12,650 nt of DNA from Granulicella sp. GTDB taxonomy: Bacteria; Acidobacteriota; Terriglobia; Terriglobales; Acidobacteriaceae. Below the pieces are notes generated by a model that saw only the letters and a list, made by a program, of their open reading frames with translations, ran no database searches and was not told the origin of the DNA. The stretch spans positions 1 to 12,650 of the forward strand of contig PKWK01000334.1 in assembly GCA_003133205.1 (NCBI GenBank), written 5' to 3'. Shown piece by piece: positions 1 through 6,811 of the stretch; within the stretch, counting starts at the first letter, position 1, and each line of letters opens with the position of its first letter. The position numbers and the translations under genes were made by a program.

Positions 1-298
1 CAGATCAGGATGCCAGAATCATTCGTCAAAGAGGCCTTCGATAAGGCGTATCCCTGTAGTCGGTAATCGCTGCGCTACTCGATGGTTTATTTATTGGAAA
101 AGCGGACCGTCCCCTTGGTTGACTTTCATTCCGACCAATTCAGAGACTCGCCAGCCTTTCCGCGTCCGAGATTGCAGTTTGAGCCGTGACCAATTCCGTG
201 ACCAATCGGCCCGAATCGACCGTCACCGAACCTCACAGGTCGAACGTGCTGATTAGTTGGAATCTCAGAAAATCCTTCGATTTGGGCATAAAAGGAAG
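1..298. other. Left-edge region without a recognisable gene
   Basis: No open reading frame here resembles a known protein; the short frames on both strands have no domain, signal peptide or convincing ribosome binding site. The stretch holds a 12-bp tandem repeat (listed separately). It also has a motif around 96-116 (GGAAAAGCGGACCGTCCCC) that loosely resembles sequences seen next to REP-type or transposon-derived repeats, but only one copy is present, so I do not call it. It lies on the 5' side of the tRNA-like sequence and may be the flank of an integration site. Confidence 0.5.
184..207. repeat. Two-copy tandem 12-bp repeat
   Basis: CCGTGACCAATT (184-195) is followed directly by CCGTGACCAATC (196-207), 11 of 12 bases identical. 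It lies about 90 bp upstream of the tRNA-like sequence. Short direct repeats near an attachment site can be arm-type integrase binding sites, but two copies are too few to claim this. It may be a chance or slippage duplication. Confidence 0.5.
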
Positions 299-366
299 GC
301 CGGGAGGGGGACTCAAAATCCGCCGATCGCAAGGTCGTGGGGGTTCGACCCCCCCTCCCGGCACCA
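299..366 (+). tRNA. tRNA-Leu(CAA)-like gene lacking the D arm (probable pseudo-tRNA / att remnant)
   Basis: The 3' part folds as a class II tRNA. The anticodon arm is 307-311/319-323 with loop CTCAAAA (312-318), anticodon CAA and one G-G mismatch (308/322). The long variable arm is CGATC/GGTCG (324-328/333-337) with a GCAA loop. The T arm is GGGGG/CCCCC (339-343/351-355) with loop TTCGACC (344-350). The 3' acceptor strand TCCCGGC (356-362) is followed by discriminator A and an encoded CCA (364-366). A matching 5' acceptor strand GCCGGGA sits at 299-305, but only one base separates it from the anticodon stem, so the whole D arm is missing. A bacterial tRNA-Leu without a D arm is unlikely to work. 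The simplest reading is a tRNA gene damaged at an integration site, because the integrase gene begins 86 bp downstream. Leu is inferred from the CAA anticodon plus the long variable arm. Confidence 0.72.
309..366 (+). other. Putative attachment-site segment (3' part of tRNA-Leu)
   Basis: From 309 to the CCA end the sequence is a clean tRNA 3' portion, starting in the anticodon stem. This is where tyrosine-recombinase islands and prophages commonly cross over and where the duplicated att core usually lies. The neighbouring recombinase gene supports this reading. No second copy of the segment is visible in the window, so the other end of any island would lie outside it. Confidence 0.45.
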
Positions 367-451
367 ATAAAACAACAGACTCATATAAGAAGCGCTCGTA
401 ACTGGAGAATGGTGGAATCCTCTGGTGCATGTTCTAGTGCATGTTGGTTTC

Positions 452-1201
452 CTACTTTGATGCAGTCTTGGCAGGTGCCTGTTGGGTGCCTGTTCTGACA
501 ATGCGTTCCACCACTGACAGCTTGTGAGCCGGTGAAAGGTGGGAATAGCGGGCGGCCATCGTGATGGTCTTATGGCCCGCGGCCTCCTGAATTTCCTTGA
601 TGGTCGCGCCTGCCATTGCTAGCCAGCTGCAGTAAGTATGCCTGTTGGAATGCCAGACCGCGCCGGTGATCTTCGCTTCCTCCAGGCAGGGCAGAAACCA
701 CGAACGGTTGTCGAATCGAGCTTTTGTCCTTTCCCTGGGAAATACTCGGTCGGATGGACGCGGCTTTGGAGGCCGGACTGACCGAATCGCGTTGACCGCG
801 TCCGCGTTCAGATGCACGGTGCGCGCATATCCATTCTTGGTTTTGGTGAGTTCAATCGTTCGCCGATCCAGATGTACCTGGGACCACTCGGTGGTGTACT
901 GCTCGGTGAGCCTCATCCCTGTATGGACAGACACGATGAACTCTGCGAGGTGCTCAGGGAAACGCTCAGAAATCACCTTGCACAATTGGTCGTACTCGTC
1001 GTAGCTCAGGAATCGGAGGCGACCGACACCCTCTTTCCGTTGCCGCACCAACCGGGCAGGATTCACGTTCACCTTCCCATTTCGCATCCCCTCCCGATAG
1101 CACAGACTCACGAATGACTCATTGAAAATGAATGGTCGGCCCTGGTGGACGATTTTCGAACCGTCGATGCTTCGGGAATCGGTTCGGGAGCCCCTCAGCA
1201 T
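452..1201 (-). pseudogene. Tyrosine recombinase (phage-type integrase), 5'-truncated
   Basis: This encodes the catalytic half of a site-specific tyrosine recombinase. In the 249-residue frame the catalytic set is visible: Arg97 (TGMR), Lys120 or Lys122 in the beta-hairpin region, His184 and Arg187 (HSNRHT), His210 (AGHKT) and Tyr219 (ARYSHLS). Full-length integrases of this group have roughly 350-400 residues; here the arm-binding domain and most of the core-binding domain are missing. Integrase-like sequence starts around residue 30 (VSLCYREGMRNGKV, then NPARLV). Residues 16-29 are encoded by the left 41-bp repeat, and residues 1-15 resemble nothing in the family. The frame is closed by a stop at 1268-1270, and the ATG at 1199-1201 has no well-spaced ribosome binding site. 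I therefore read it as a remnant cut at about position 1115. Its 3' end faces the tRNA-like sequence 86 bp away, the usual att-int arrangement. A truncated protein might still be made but is unlikely to recombine DNA normally. Confidence 0.85.
1115..1155 (+). repeat. Left copy of a perfect 41-bp inverted repeat
   Basis: Starting TGACTCATTGAAAATG and ending GGTGGACGATTT, this 41-bp sequence is the exact reverse complement of 11957-11997. Identity stops at both edges: 1114 and 1156 no longer match. The outward end, TGACTCATTGAAAA, resembles in style the terminal inverted repeats of some IS21-family elements, but that is from memory and unverified. The copy lies inside the 5' end of the recombinase frame, exactly where integrase homology fades. 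Confidence 0.9.
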
Positions 1202-1219
1202 TCTCCCATTGACCCATTC

Positions 1220-1242
1220 AATCGAAACACCGCTATACGGTG
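1220..1242 (-). terminator. Possible weak terminator downstream of the regulator gene
   Basis: Read on the minus strand, CACCG and CGGTG form a 5-bp stem around a 5-base loop (TATAG), followed by TTTCGATT. It lies about 80 bp past the stop of the regulator gene and points the right way. The stem is short and the T run poor, so it may be chance. Confidence 0.25.
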
Positions 1243-1322
1243 AAGGGTTACTGTGAGCCTTCTGGGACTACTGGTGGGAAGACCATGCAGTCCGGACGGC
1301 CTTAGATCATGCAAATCCTTGC

Positions 1323-2675
1323 CTACCAGGTATGCATCGCAACTACCTCGGTCGCCACCGGCTTAAAGTCGACGACTTTGACGTGAAGAACTAGTTGGAG
1401 GTTGCGACTCGCCCAGTCTCTGGGCAGATGGCGTGTCATTTCGGAGATAGCCGTTGCGCTACAGACGTACTCGGCTGCAGCCAGCGTACCGTACTGTCCC
1501 ATTCCGGCAACGCTTAGCATAGGCGCGTCGCCATGTGCGTGCGTCAGCCTGGTGACAATAGCGTAATCCTCGGTGTCATGCGAGTCTTCGGAGGCATGGA
1601 GCAGCCATCGGCGATTGCGGTCCTGCATGTCGTCGATTTCGTTGCGCGCGCTCAGAACAAAGCGCAGCTTCTTAGTGAGTTCCAACGTCATTGGATTGTT
1701 GAAGCCGCCGACCAGCAGCGAGGGGCTGTTGCGAAGTTCTGCAAAAGAGATGTCGTTCGGAAAGCGCTCCTGATAGCTCTGCTTCTGACGAGTCAAGCTG
1801 GCGACGATATTGGATACGGCAGCGACGTCTCCAAGGGCGACGAAGCTGTTTTCGGCCGGGTTCAGATCACCGCCTTTGATGATTACATCCGGCGCCAAAG
1901 GCACGAAGAACTCCTGGCCATGGGTCTCGAGCTGATGGGATCTGGCGTATTGGTCAAGCATGTTATCGGAGAGCCGGTACACGGCGTTGCTTCCAATGGC
2001 GATGATGACGGGCTTGGAACTGCCGGTCCACGGAGCCCAGAAGGCCTTGAGTTGCGAGGTCTGTGCGCTATTCCAGGCCGAAACAAGAACCACCACGGCT
2101 GCGAGAAGGAGCAGCGCTGCCGCCACGTAGGTCACCCGGATGTGCCCCCTGGCAGGAGAAGGATAGATCTCCGCGGCAACAACAGGGGCGGTTTGATGGA
2201 AATCCAGCACCTGCAGCAGGGAGTGCGGTTCCGATTCGACCGGATGAATCTCGACTGGAGGGTTGGGTTCGTGAAGGGCCGAATGGGAGCCACCCCTCAG
2301 CCGGAACGTTGCCCGATAGCAACCGGAAGGGATATCGATGTGAATCCCTGGCTCCTCCGGCGCAGACTGATAGAACTGGGCGAGCCGCTTTCGGACTTCT
2401 GCAGCCCGGAGCCGCACGACCGGGTCTTCGCCGGTCTCATAGTCGGGCCGCCGGCCGAACACTTCCGAACCGATCACGCGCTCGCGAAGGAGGTTATCCT
2501 CCCCGGCAAGAGTATGTTGGACGATGTACCGGAGCAGGTTTTGACACTGCTGCGTGTTGCGAAACGGAGGGCTGGACAGCACCTGATCCAGGGCGTGATG
2601 GATTCGAGCGGGATCTCGTAACCAGGGTTCCTGCGCATCCTGCTGAGTGAGGATCGGGTTAGTTTGAGTACCCAT
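1323..2675 (-). CDS. Single-pass membrane regulator-like protein, divergent to the TonB receptor
   Basis: A 450-residue protein in three parts. A soluble N-terminal region (about 20-126) contains the conserved-looking stretch FRNTQQCQNLLRYIV, then RERVIGSEVFGR and DPVVRLRAAEVRKRL. I know this type from acidobacterial membrane proteins often annotated as hypothetical or winged-helix/CadC-like. One hydrophobic span follows at about 181-201 (VAAALLLLAAVVVLVSAW), and then a periplasmic domain of about 245 residues (with SPSLLVGGFNNPMTLELTKK, DYAIVTRL, GQYGTLAAAEYV, ending VVAMHTW). The inside-out topology suggests a one-component transmembrane regulator, but DNA binding is inferred, not seen. The ATG at 2673-2675 is chosen because a consensus promoter covers the upstream in-frame TTG (2715-2717), which therefore lies upstream of the transcript. 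The ribosome binding site is weak. The gene is divergent from the receptor gene, a usual regulator/target arrangement. No sugar-binding fold is recognisable in the C-terminal part. Confidence 0.75.
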   Translation of the reverse strand: MGTQTNPILTQQDAQEPWLRDPARIHHALDQVLSSPPFRNTQQCQNLLRYIVQHTLAGEDNLLRERVIGSEVFGRRPDYETGEDPVVRLRAAEVRKRLAQFYQSAPEEPGIHIDIPSGCYRATFRLRGGSHSALHEPNPPVEIHPVESEPHSLLQVLDFHQTAPVVAAEIYPSPARGHIRVTYVAAALLLLAAVVVLVSAWNSAQTSQLKAFWAPWTGSSKPVIIAIGSNAVYRLSDNMLDQYARSHQLETHGQEFFVPLAPDVIIKGGDLNPAENSFVALGDVAAVSNIVASLTRQKQSYQERFPNDISFAELRNSPSLLVGGFNNPMTLELTKKLRFVLSARNEIDDMQDRNRRWLLHASEDSHDTEDYAIVTRLTHAHGDAPMLSVAGMGQYGTLAAAEYVCSATAISEMTRHLPRDWASRNLQLVLHVKVVDFKPVATEVVAMHTW

Positions 2676-2702
2676 ATTAAAGCTGGAGTCCGCAGAGCAG
2701 GT

Positions 2703-2731
2703 ATTGTACCCCTCCAATTGAGCGGTGTCAA
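2703..2731 (-). promoter_or_regulatory. Sigma-70-type promoter of the regulator gene
   Basis: On the minus strand TTGACA (2731-2726) and TACAAT (2708-2703) are separated by exactly 17 bases. That is a perfect -35 box, a -10 box one base from TATAAT, and ideal spacing. Transcription would start near 2696, about 20 bases before the chosen ATG. This near-consensus site implies strong or constitutive expression unless repressed, and it decides the start codon of the regulator gene. Confidence 0.8.
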
Positions 2732-2757
2732 CCGTGTTAAATCAGATAGTTAGGCTG

Positions 2758-2771
2758 GTACAGAACAGTAC
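2758..2771. promoter_or_regulatory. Possible operator: GTAC-N6-GTAC repeat in the divergent intergenic region
   Basis: GTAC AGAACA GTAC lies between the regulator promoter and the receptor gene. Each GTAC is itself palindromic, so the unit is symmetric, and the position suits a binding site for the divergent regulator. The motif is short and occurs once. No convincing -35/-10 pair was found for the receptor gene between 2732 and 2849. Confidence 0.22.
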
Positions 2772-2849
2772 TCTGCCTTGCGCGTGGTGCGCCGTAGCGA
2801 GTCTCCTGTCATCCGTCGCAGTAATGGCAGTTTATTCAGGGAGAACCAG

Positions 2850-5800
2850 ATGACATCAAGATTCCGATCCTACCTCCAGTATGTTCTGCAAACGTCATCT
2901 TCGAAGGAACGCCAGACGACGAGGCGTGAGAGTTATGCAATGGGCGGTATCCTGGCGCTCGCGGCGCTCTTCATGCTGTTGATGACCCCGCTGATGCAGG
3001 GCCAACTGACGACGGGAAGCCTTTCGGGAACCGTACGCGACTCCACCGGCGCCGTGGTAGCGAGGACGAATGTCACACTCCGCAATGATGCTACGGGCGA
3101 TATCCGCAGTACCGTCAGCAATACCGGCGGCAATTTTACGTTTGCAGCGGTGCAGCCGGGCACGTATACGGTGAGCGTTGCGGCGGCGGGATTTGAACTC
3201 TGGAGGCAAACGGGTGTCGTCCTGAACTCGGGCGATGCTCGGGAAGTTTCGGGAATCGCGCTCAAGATAGGAGCTGCCGAAGTGACCGTCGACGTAACTT
3301 CGAGTGCAGCGCAGATCCTGACCACGGATTCCGGCGAACGGTCGGCGGTCTTGACCAGCCAGGATATCGAAAAACTGTCGCTGGAGAGCCGCAACATCTC
3401 CGAGCTGCTCAAGGTGCTTCCGGGCGTTACTTCGGTGCCCAATGGAACCTCGGGCGGGAGTTCTGTGGATTTCTCGGCTGAAGCTCCGACCGGCAGCACG
3501 GTGGGCGTCGGCTACTCGCCGAGCGGCTCGCCTTACCGCGGCGGCACATCTTTTCTGCTCGATGGCGCCAATATCATCGATCCCGGCTGCAACTGCTGGT
3601 CGATCGCGGTACCCAATCCCGACATGACGGCGGAAGTCAAGGTGGAGCAATCCTTCGGCGCCGACGCGCCAAACGGTCCGGTGGTTATCAACAGCACGAG
3701 TAAGAGCGGCGGAAACAAGTTCCACGGTCAGGCTTATTTCTATGCCCGCAACGATGCGCTCAATTCCAACACCTGGCTGGCCAATGGGTCGCATACGAAG
3801 CGCCAGCCAGGGGAATATTACTATCCGGGCGGAAGCATTGGCGGTCCCGTGCTGATCCCGGGCACGGACTTCAATAAGAATCGCAAGCTGCTTTTCTGGG
3901 CTGGCTACGAGTACTACAAGCAGACGCTGCCCTCGGCCAGCCCGCTGGAATCCTACGTTCCGAGCGCTGGCATGATGGCGGGTAATTTCACGTCCAGCGG
4001 CGCCGGCAACGCCGCACTCTGTCCCCAGGGGTTCAGCTCCGCCTCCACCACCTATTGCAATAACCTGACCGGCGCCGTTGCGCCCGACGGGACGCCGATC
4101 ACCGGAGGCATCATCCCCGCCAAGTACCTAGACTCCGGCGCAGTTGCGCTGATGAAAATGTTCCCAGCACCCAATGCGGATCCGACGAGCAACCCCGGCG
4201 GATTCAACTATGTCCTGAACGTTTCCAACCAGCAGAACGGCTATCTCTGGCGCGCCAGGGTGGACTACAACATTAACGAGAATACCAAGCTGTTTGTCAC
4301 GTATCAGACCGGCAAGACCACCTATCTTACCCCTGGGCATGTCTGGTGGAACCCGTCGTACGACGTTGCCTATCCGGGCGGCGACATCAGTCAACCCAAC
4401 ACATCCCGCGTAATGACGGCGAACCTGGTTGACGTCATCACCCCGACGCTGACCAATGAGTTTGTCTTTGGATGGGGCTGGGACAATGGACCGTTCGCGC
4501 CCACAAATCTACAGGCCATCTACAAATCCACGTTGGGTTATCCGTACGCCACGCTATACAACAGCGGTTCCCTGGTGGCGCCGTCGATCAACAGCGCCGG
4601 GGCGCAGACCTTTCCGGACATCTCTCAGCCAGCCTTCTACGGATCCGATGGTACCTATGCCACCAAGAAAGCCATCCCGTCCTTTGCCGACAACGTAACC
4701 AAGGTCTGGCGCTCGCACACCTTCAAGTTCGGCGCCTTTACCGAACTGGCGGGGAACGAGCAGGGAACGTGGTCGTATCCCAACGGCGATCTGAGCTTCG
4801 GCAGTCAGCCGCAGACGAACGTGGTCACGGGCAGCACGGTATCGCCGACCACGAAGATTGGCTCCTCCAACCCGACGGCAAACCTGGTGATGGGGATTGC
4901 TTCATCTTTCAGCCAGAACAACTACGCTCCGCTGCAGGACATGGCGTACCGGACCACATCCGCATATGTCCTGGACAACTGGAGACTCAATCCGCGGCTC
5001 ATCCTGAATATTGGCATGCGCTGGGACCATGTGGGACGCTGGTACGACCGCCAGGGCGTGGGCATGGCCGTCTGGCTGCCACAACTCTTCGCCGGCGACG
5101 TAGCTCAAAACCAGGCGGCCAAGTCGATGGTGGTTCAGTATCCCGGTGTCCGCTGGCACGGTATCGACCCCGGTATTCCGATAGGGGGATCGCCGACGCG
5201 CCTTGCATATACATCTCCGAGGCTCGGGTTCTCTTACGATGCCCAGGGCCATGGCGAAACAGTGGTCCGCGGCGGCTGGGGCGAGTACGCATGGAACGAC
5301 CAGTACAACGACTACGGCGGCCCTCTGAGCACATCGCAGAACATGCAGAGCTACAGCTCCCCCGGCAATCAGGCGATCACGCTCTCGCAGATTCCCCTGC
5401 AGACGTCTGCCGCTTTTCCTGCGCCCGCGGGCAGCGTCAACGCAGCGGACTATAACGACTATGCGGTGCCCCTCACCTATGCCTGGAACCTGACGGTAGA
5501 CCGGCAGTTGCCCTTGAAGTCGCTGCTGGAGGTGGCATATGTCGGCAACAGCACCCACCATCTACTGATGGGCGGCCAAAGCGATGGCTCGGGCATCGGC
5601 GGTTCGCAGTTTCCCAATGTGAACAAGATTCCGCTCGGAGCCCTGTTCCAGCCAGATCCGATCACGGGCGCCGCAGCGCCCTCCGATCCGGAGAACCCGG
5701 CTACCATCGCGGATTATCATCCCTATTCCGGATGCACCGTCACCGGCGCGTGCTATGGGTACGGCACCAATTCCGTCTCCGTGCATCAGCACATCGGCTA

Positions 5801-6647
5801 CTCCAACTACAACGGCCTGCAGATTGCGTGGCTGAAGCAGGCTGGCCATCTTTCCTTCAACTTCAATTACACGTGGTCGAAGGCTTTGGGTATCGTCGGC
5901 AGCACACTCGATGCCTTCAATGTCCACGGAAACTATGGCGTCCTCTCCATCGACCGTCCTCAGGTATTCAACGCCTCGTATGCCTACAGCATCGGAAGCA
6001 TGTATCACGGGGGATTCAAACCGTTGGGTGGAGTGGTGAACGGCTGGACGATCTCGGGAATCACCACGTTCCAGGCCGGCGGAAACCTGCAGGCCGGTTC
6101 CTCGCAGAACCTCGGGCTCACCATTACGCAGCTGGCTCAAACTGGCAAGAACATCGGTCCTGGTGCAAAAGACGAATCGCTGACCTCGAAGACCTACTTC
6201 GGGACCGACGCAAATTCGATTCTGCCCGTGACCAGCTGCAACCCTAAGAGCGGGTTGGCATCGCTCCAACTGGCGAAGCTCTCCTGCTTCAGCGCGCCGA
6301 TCGTAGGGCAGCAGGGCAACCGGCAAGTCTCTCCGTATCTCAGCGGGCCTATTTACACCGATTCGGATCTGACCATCTACAAAACCTTCGCTCTAACCGA
6401 ACACCAAAACGTGCAGTTCAGGGCCTCGGCGTTCGACTTCATGAACCATTCGCTCTGGGGCTTCAGCGGGAACAATCTACTTACGCTGAAGTACAACACC
6501 TCGGACGGGGGGCATACTTTCACTACTAACAAAGATATCCTGGGACTCAAGGATGTAAACCAATGGGGTGTCATGAACCAGAAGTCTCCATACTCCGGCG
6601 CAGGCTATGCAAGGATCGTGGAGCTGTCGGTCAAGTACAACTTCTAG
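2850..6647 (+). CDS. TonB-dependent receptor, Oar/SusC-like, with CarboxypepD_reg-like domain
   Basis: An outer-membrane protein of 1265 residues, probably an energy-coupled importer of an oligosaccharide. A long charged N-terminus leads into a hydrophobic signal core at about 32-50 (GGILALAALFMLLMTPLM). A carboxypeptidase-regulatory-like beta-sandwich follows at about 57-140 (LSGTVRDSTGAVV, then PGTYTVSVAAAGF). The plug starts near 165 (LTSQDIEKLSLESRNISELL, LPGVTS, FLLDGANI), and a large beta-barrel runs to the C-terminus, which ends VELSVKYNF with the terminal Phe typical of outer-membrane barrels. The ATG at 2850 is preferred over an upstream in-frame TTG (2778) because AGGGAGA lies 5 bases before it. 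No SusD-like lipoprotein gene is next to it, as is usual for acidobacterial receptors of this kind. A strong terminator follows, so it is probably its own transcription unit. The substrate cannot be read from the sequence; the neighbouring glycosidases suggest a plant-type oligosaccharide. Confidence 0.92.
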   Translation: MTSRFRSYLQYVLQTSSSKERQTTRRESYAMGGILALAALFMLLMTPLMQGQLTTGSLSGTVRDSTGAVVARTNVTLRNDATGDIRSTVSNTGGNFTFAAVQPGTYTVSVAAAGFELWRQTGVVLNSGDAREVSGIALKIGAAEVTVDVTSSAAQILTTDSGERSAVLTSQDIEKLSLESRNISELLKVLPGVTSVPNGTSGGSSVDFSAEAPTGSTVGVGYSPSGSPYRGGTSFLLDGANIIDPGCNCWSIAVPNPDMTAEVKVEQSFGADAPNGPVVINSTSKSGGNKFHGQAYFYARNDALNSNTWLANGSHTKRQPGEYYYPGGSIGGPVLIPGTDFNKNRKLLFWAGYEYYKQTLPSASPLESYVPSAGMMAGNFTSSGAGNAALCPQGFSSASTTYCNNLTGAVAPDGTPITGGIIPAKYLDSGAVALMKMFPAPNADPTSNPGGFNYVLNVSNQQNGYLWRARVDYNINENTKLFVTYQTGKTTYLTPGHVWWNPSYDVAYPGGDISQPNTSRVMTANLVDVITPTLTNEFVFGWGWDNGPFAPTNLQAIYKSTLGYPYATLYNSGSLVAPSINSAGAQTFPDISQPAFYGSDGTYATKKAIPSFADNVTKVWRSHTFKFGAFTELAGNEQGTWSYPNGDLSFGSQPQTNVVTGSTVSPTTKIGSSNPTANLVMGIASSFSQNNYAPLQDMAYRTTSAYVLDNWRLNPRLILNIGMRWDHVGRWYDRQGVGMAVWLPQLFAGDVAQNQAAKSMVVQYPGVRWHGIDPGIPIGGSPTRLAYTSPRLGFSYDAQGHGETVVRGGWGEYAWNDQYNDYGGPLSTSQNMQSYSSPGNQAITLSQIPLQTSAAFPAPAGSVNAADYNDYAVPLTYAWNLTVDRQLPLKSLLEVAYVGNSTHHLLMGGQSDGSGIGGSQFPNVNKIPLGALFQPDPITGAAAPSDPENPATIADYHPYSGCTVTGACYGYGTNSVSVHQHIGYSNYNGLQIAWLKQAGHLSFNFNYTWSKALGIVGSTLDAFNVHGNYGVLSIDRPQVFNASYAYSIGSMYHGGFKPLGGVVNGWTISGITTFQAGGNLQAGSSQNLGLTITQLAQTGKNIGPGAKDESLTSKTYFGTDANSILPVTSCNPKSGLASLQLAKLSCFSAPIVGQQGNRQVSPYLSGPIYTDSDLTIYKTFALTEHQNVQFRASAFDFMNHSLWGFSGNNLLTLKYNTSDGGHTFTTNKDILGLKDVNQWGVMNQKSPYSGAGYARIVELSVKYNF

Positions 6648-6653
6648 TCAAAT

Positions 6654-6688
6654 CCCATGGCGGGCAGATTCGCCCGCCATGGGGTTTT
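6654..6688 (+). terminator. Intrinsic terminator after the TonB receptor gene
   Basis: A perfect 12-bp stem, CCCATGGCGGGC (6654-6665) and GCCCGCCATGGG (6672-6683), encloses a 6-base loop (AGATTC) and is followed by GTTTT. It begins 6 bases after the receptor stop codon. It separates the receptor from the glycosidase genes, which then need their own promoter between 6689 and 6811 or depend on readthrough. I see no clear promoter there. Confidence 0.9.
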
Positions 6689-6811
6689 AACGTTTGAATG
6701 GTCACCGGGCGATGCGTGGCAACCTCTTAATCCAGGCCTGCACGATATTCCCAACCTTGTAAACGGCGTGTGGGAATCTCTGCAGCCAACCAGCTTTGGA
6801 GGTCACTGGGC

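Noticed and set aside
96..116. REP-like or transposon-associated motif GGAAAAGCGGACCGTCCCC
   Set aside because: Only one copy, no inverted partner or IS200/REP transposase nearby; resemblance is from memory and weak.
1533..2621. 362-residue frame on the plus strand opposite the regulator gene
   Set aside because: It lies fully antisense to a coherent protein with a membrane span and family-like motifs, and its own translation shows no domain; a shadow frame in GC-rich DNA.
2778..2849. Upstream TTG start for the TonB receptor
   Set aside because: The ATG at 2850 has AGGGAGA at proper distance; the TTG has no ribosome binding site and would add a non-signal-like extension.
4472..5455. 327-residue frame on the plus strand inside the TonB receptor gene
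   Set aside because: Overlaps the receptor barrel in another frame; the composition, rich in Arg, Gln and Gly, is that of an out-of-frame reading.
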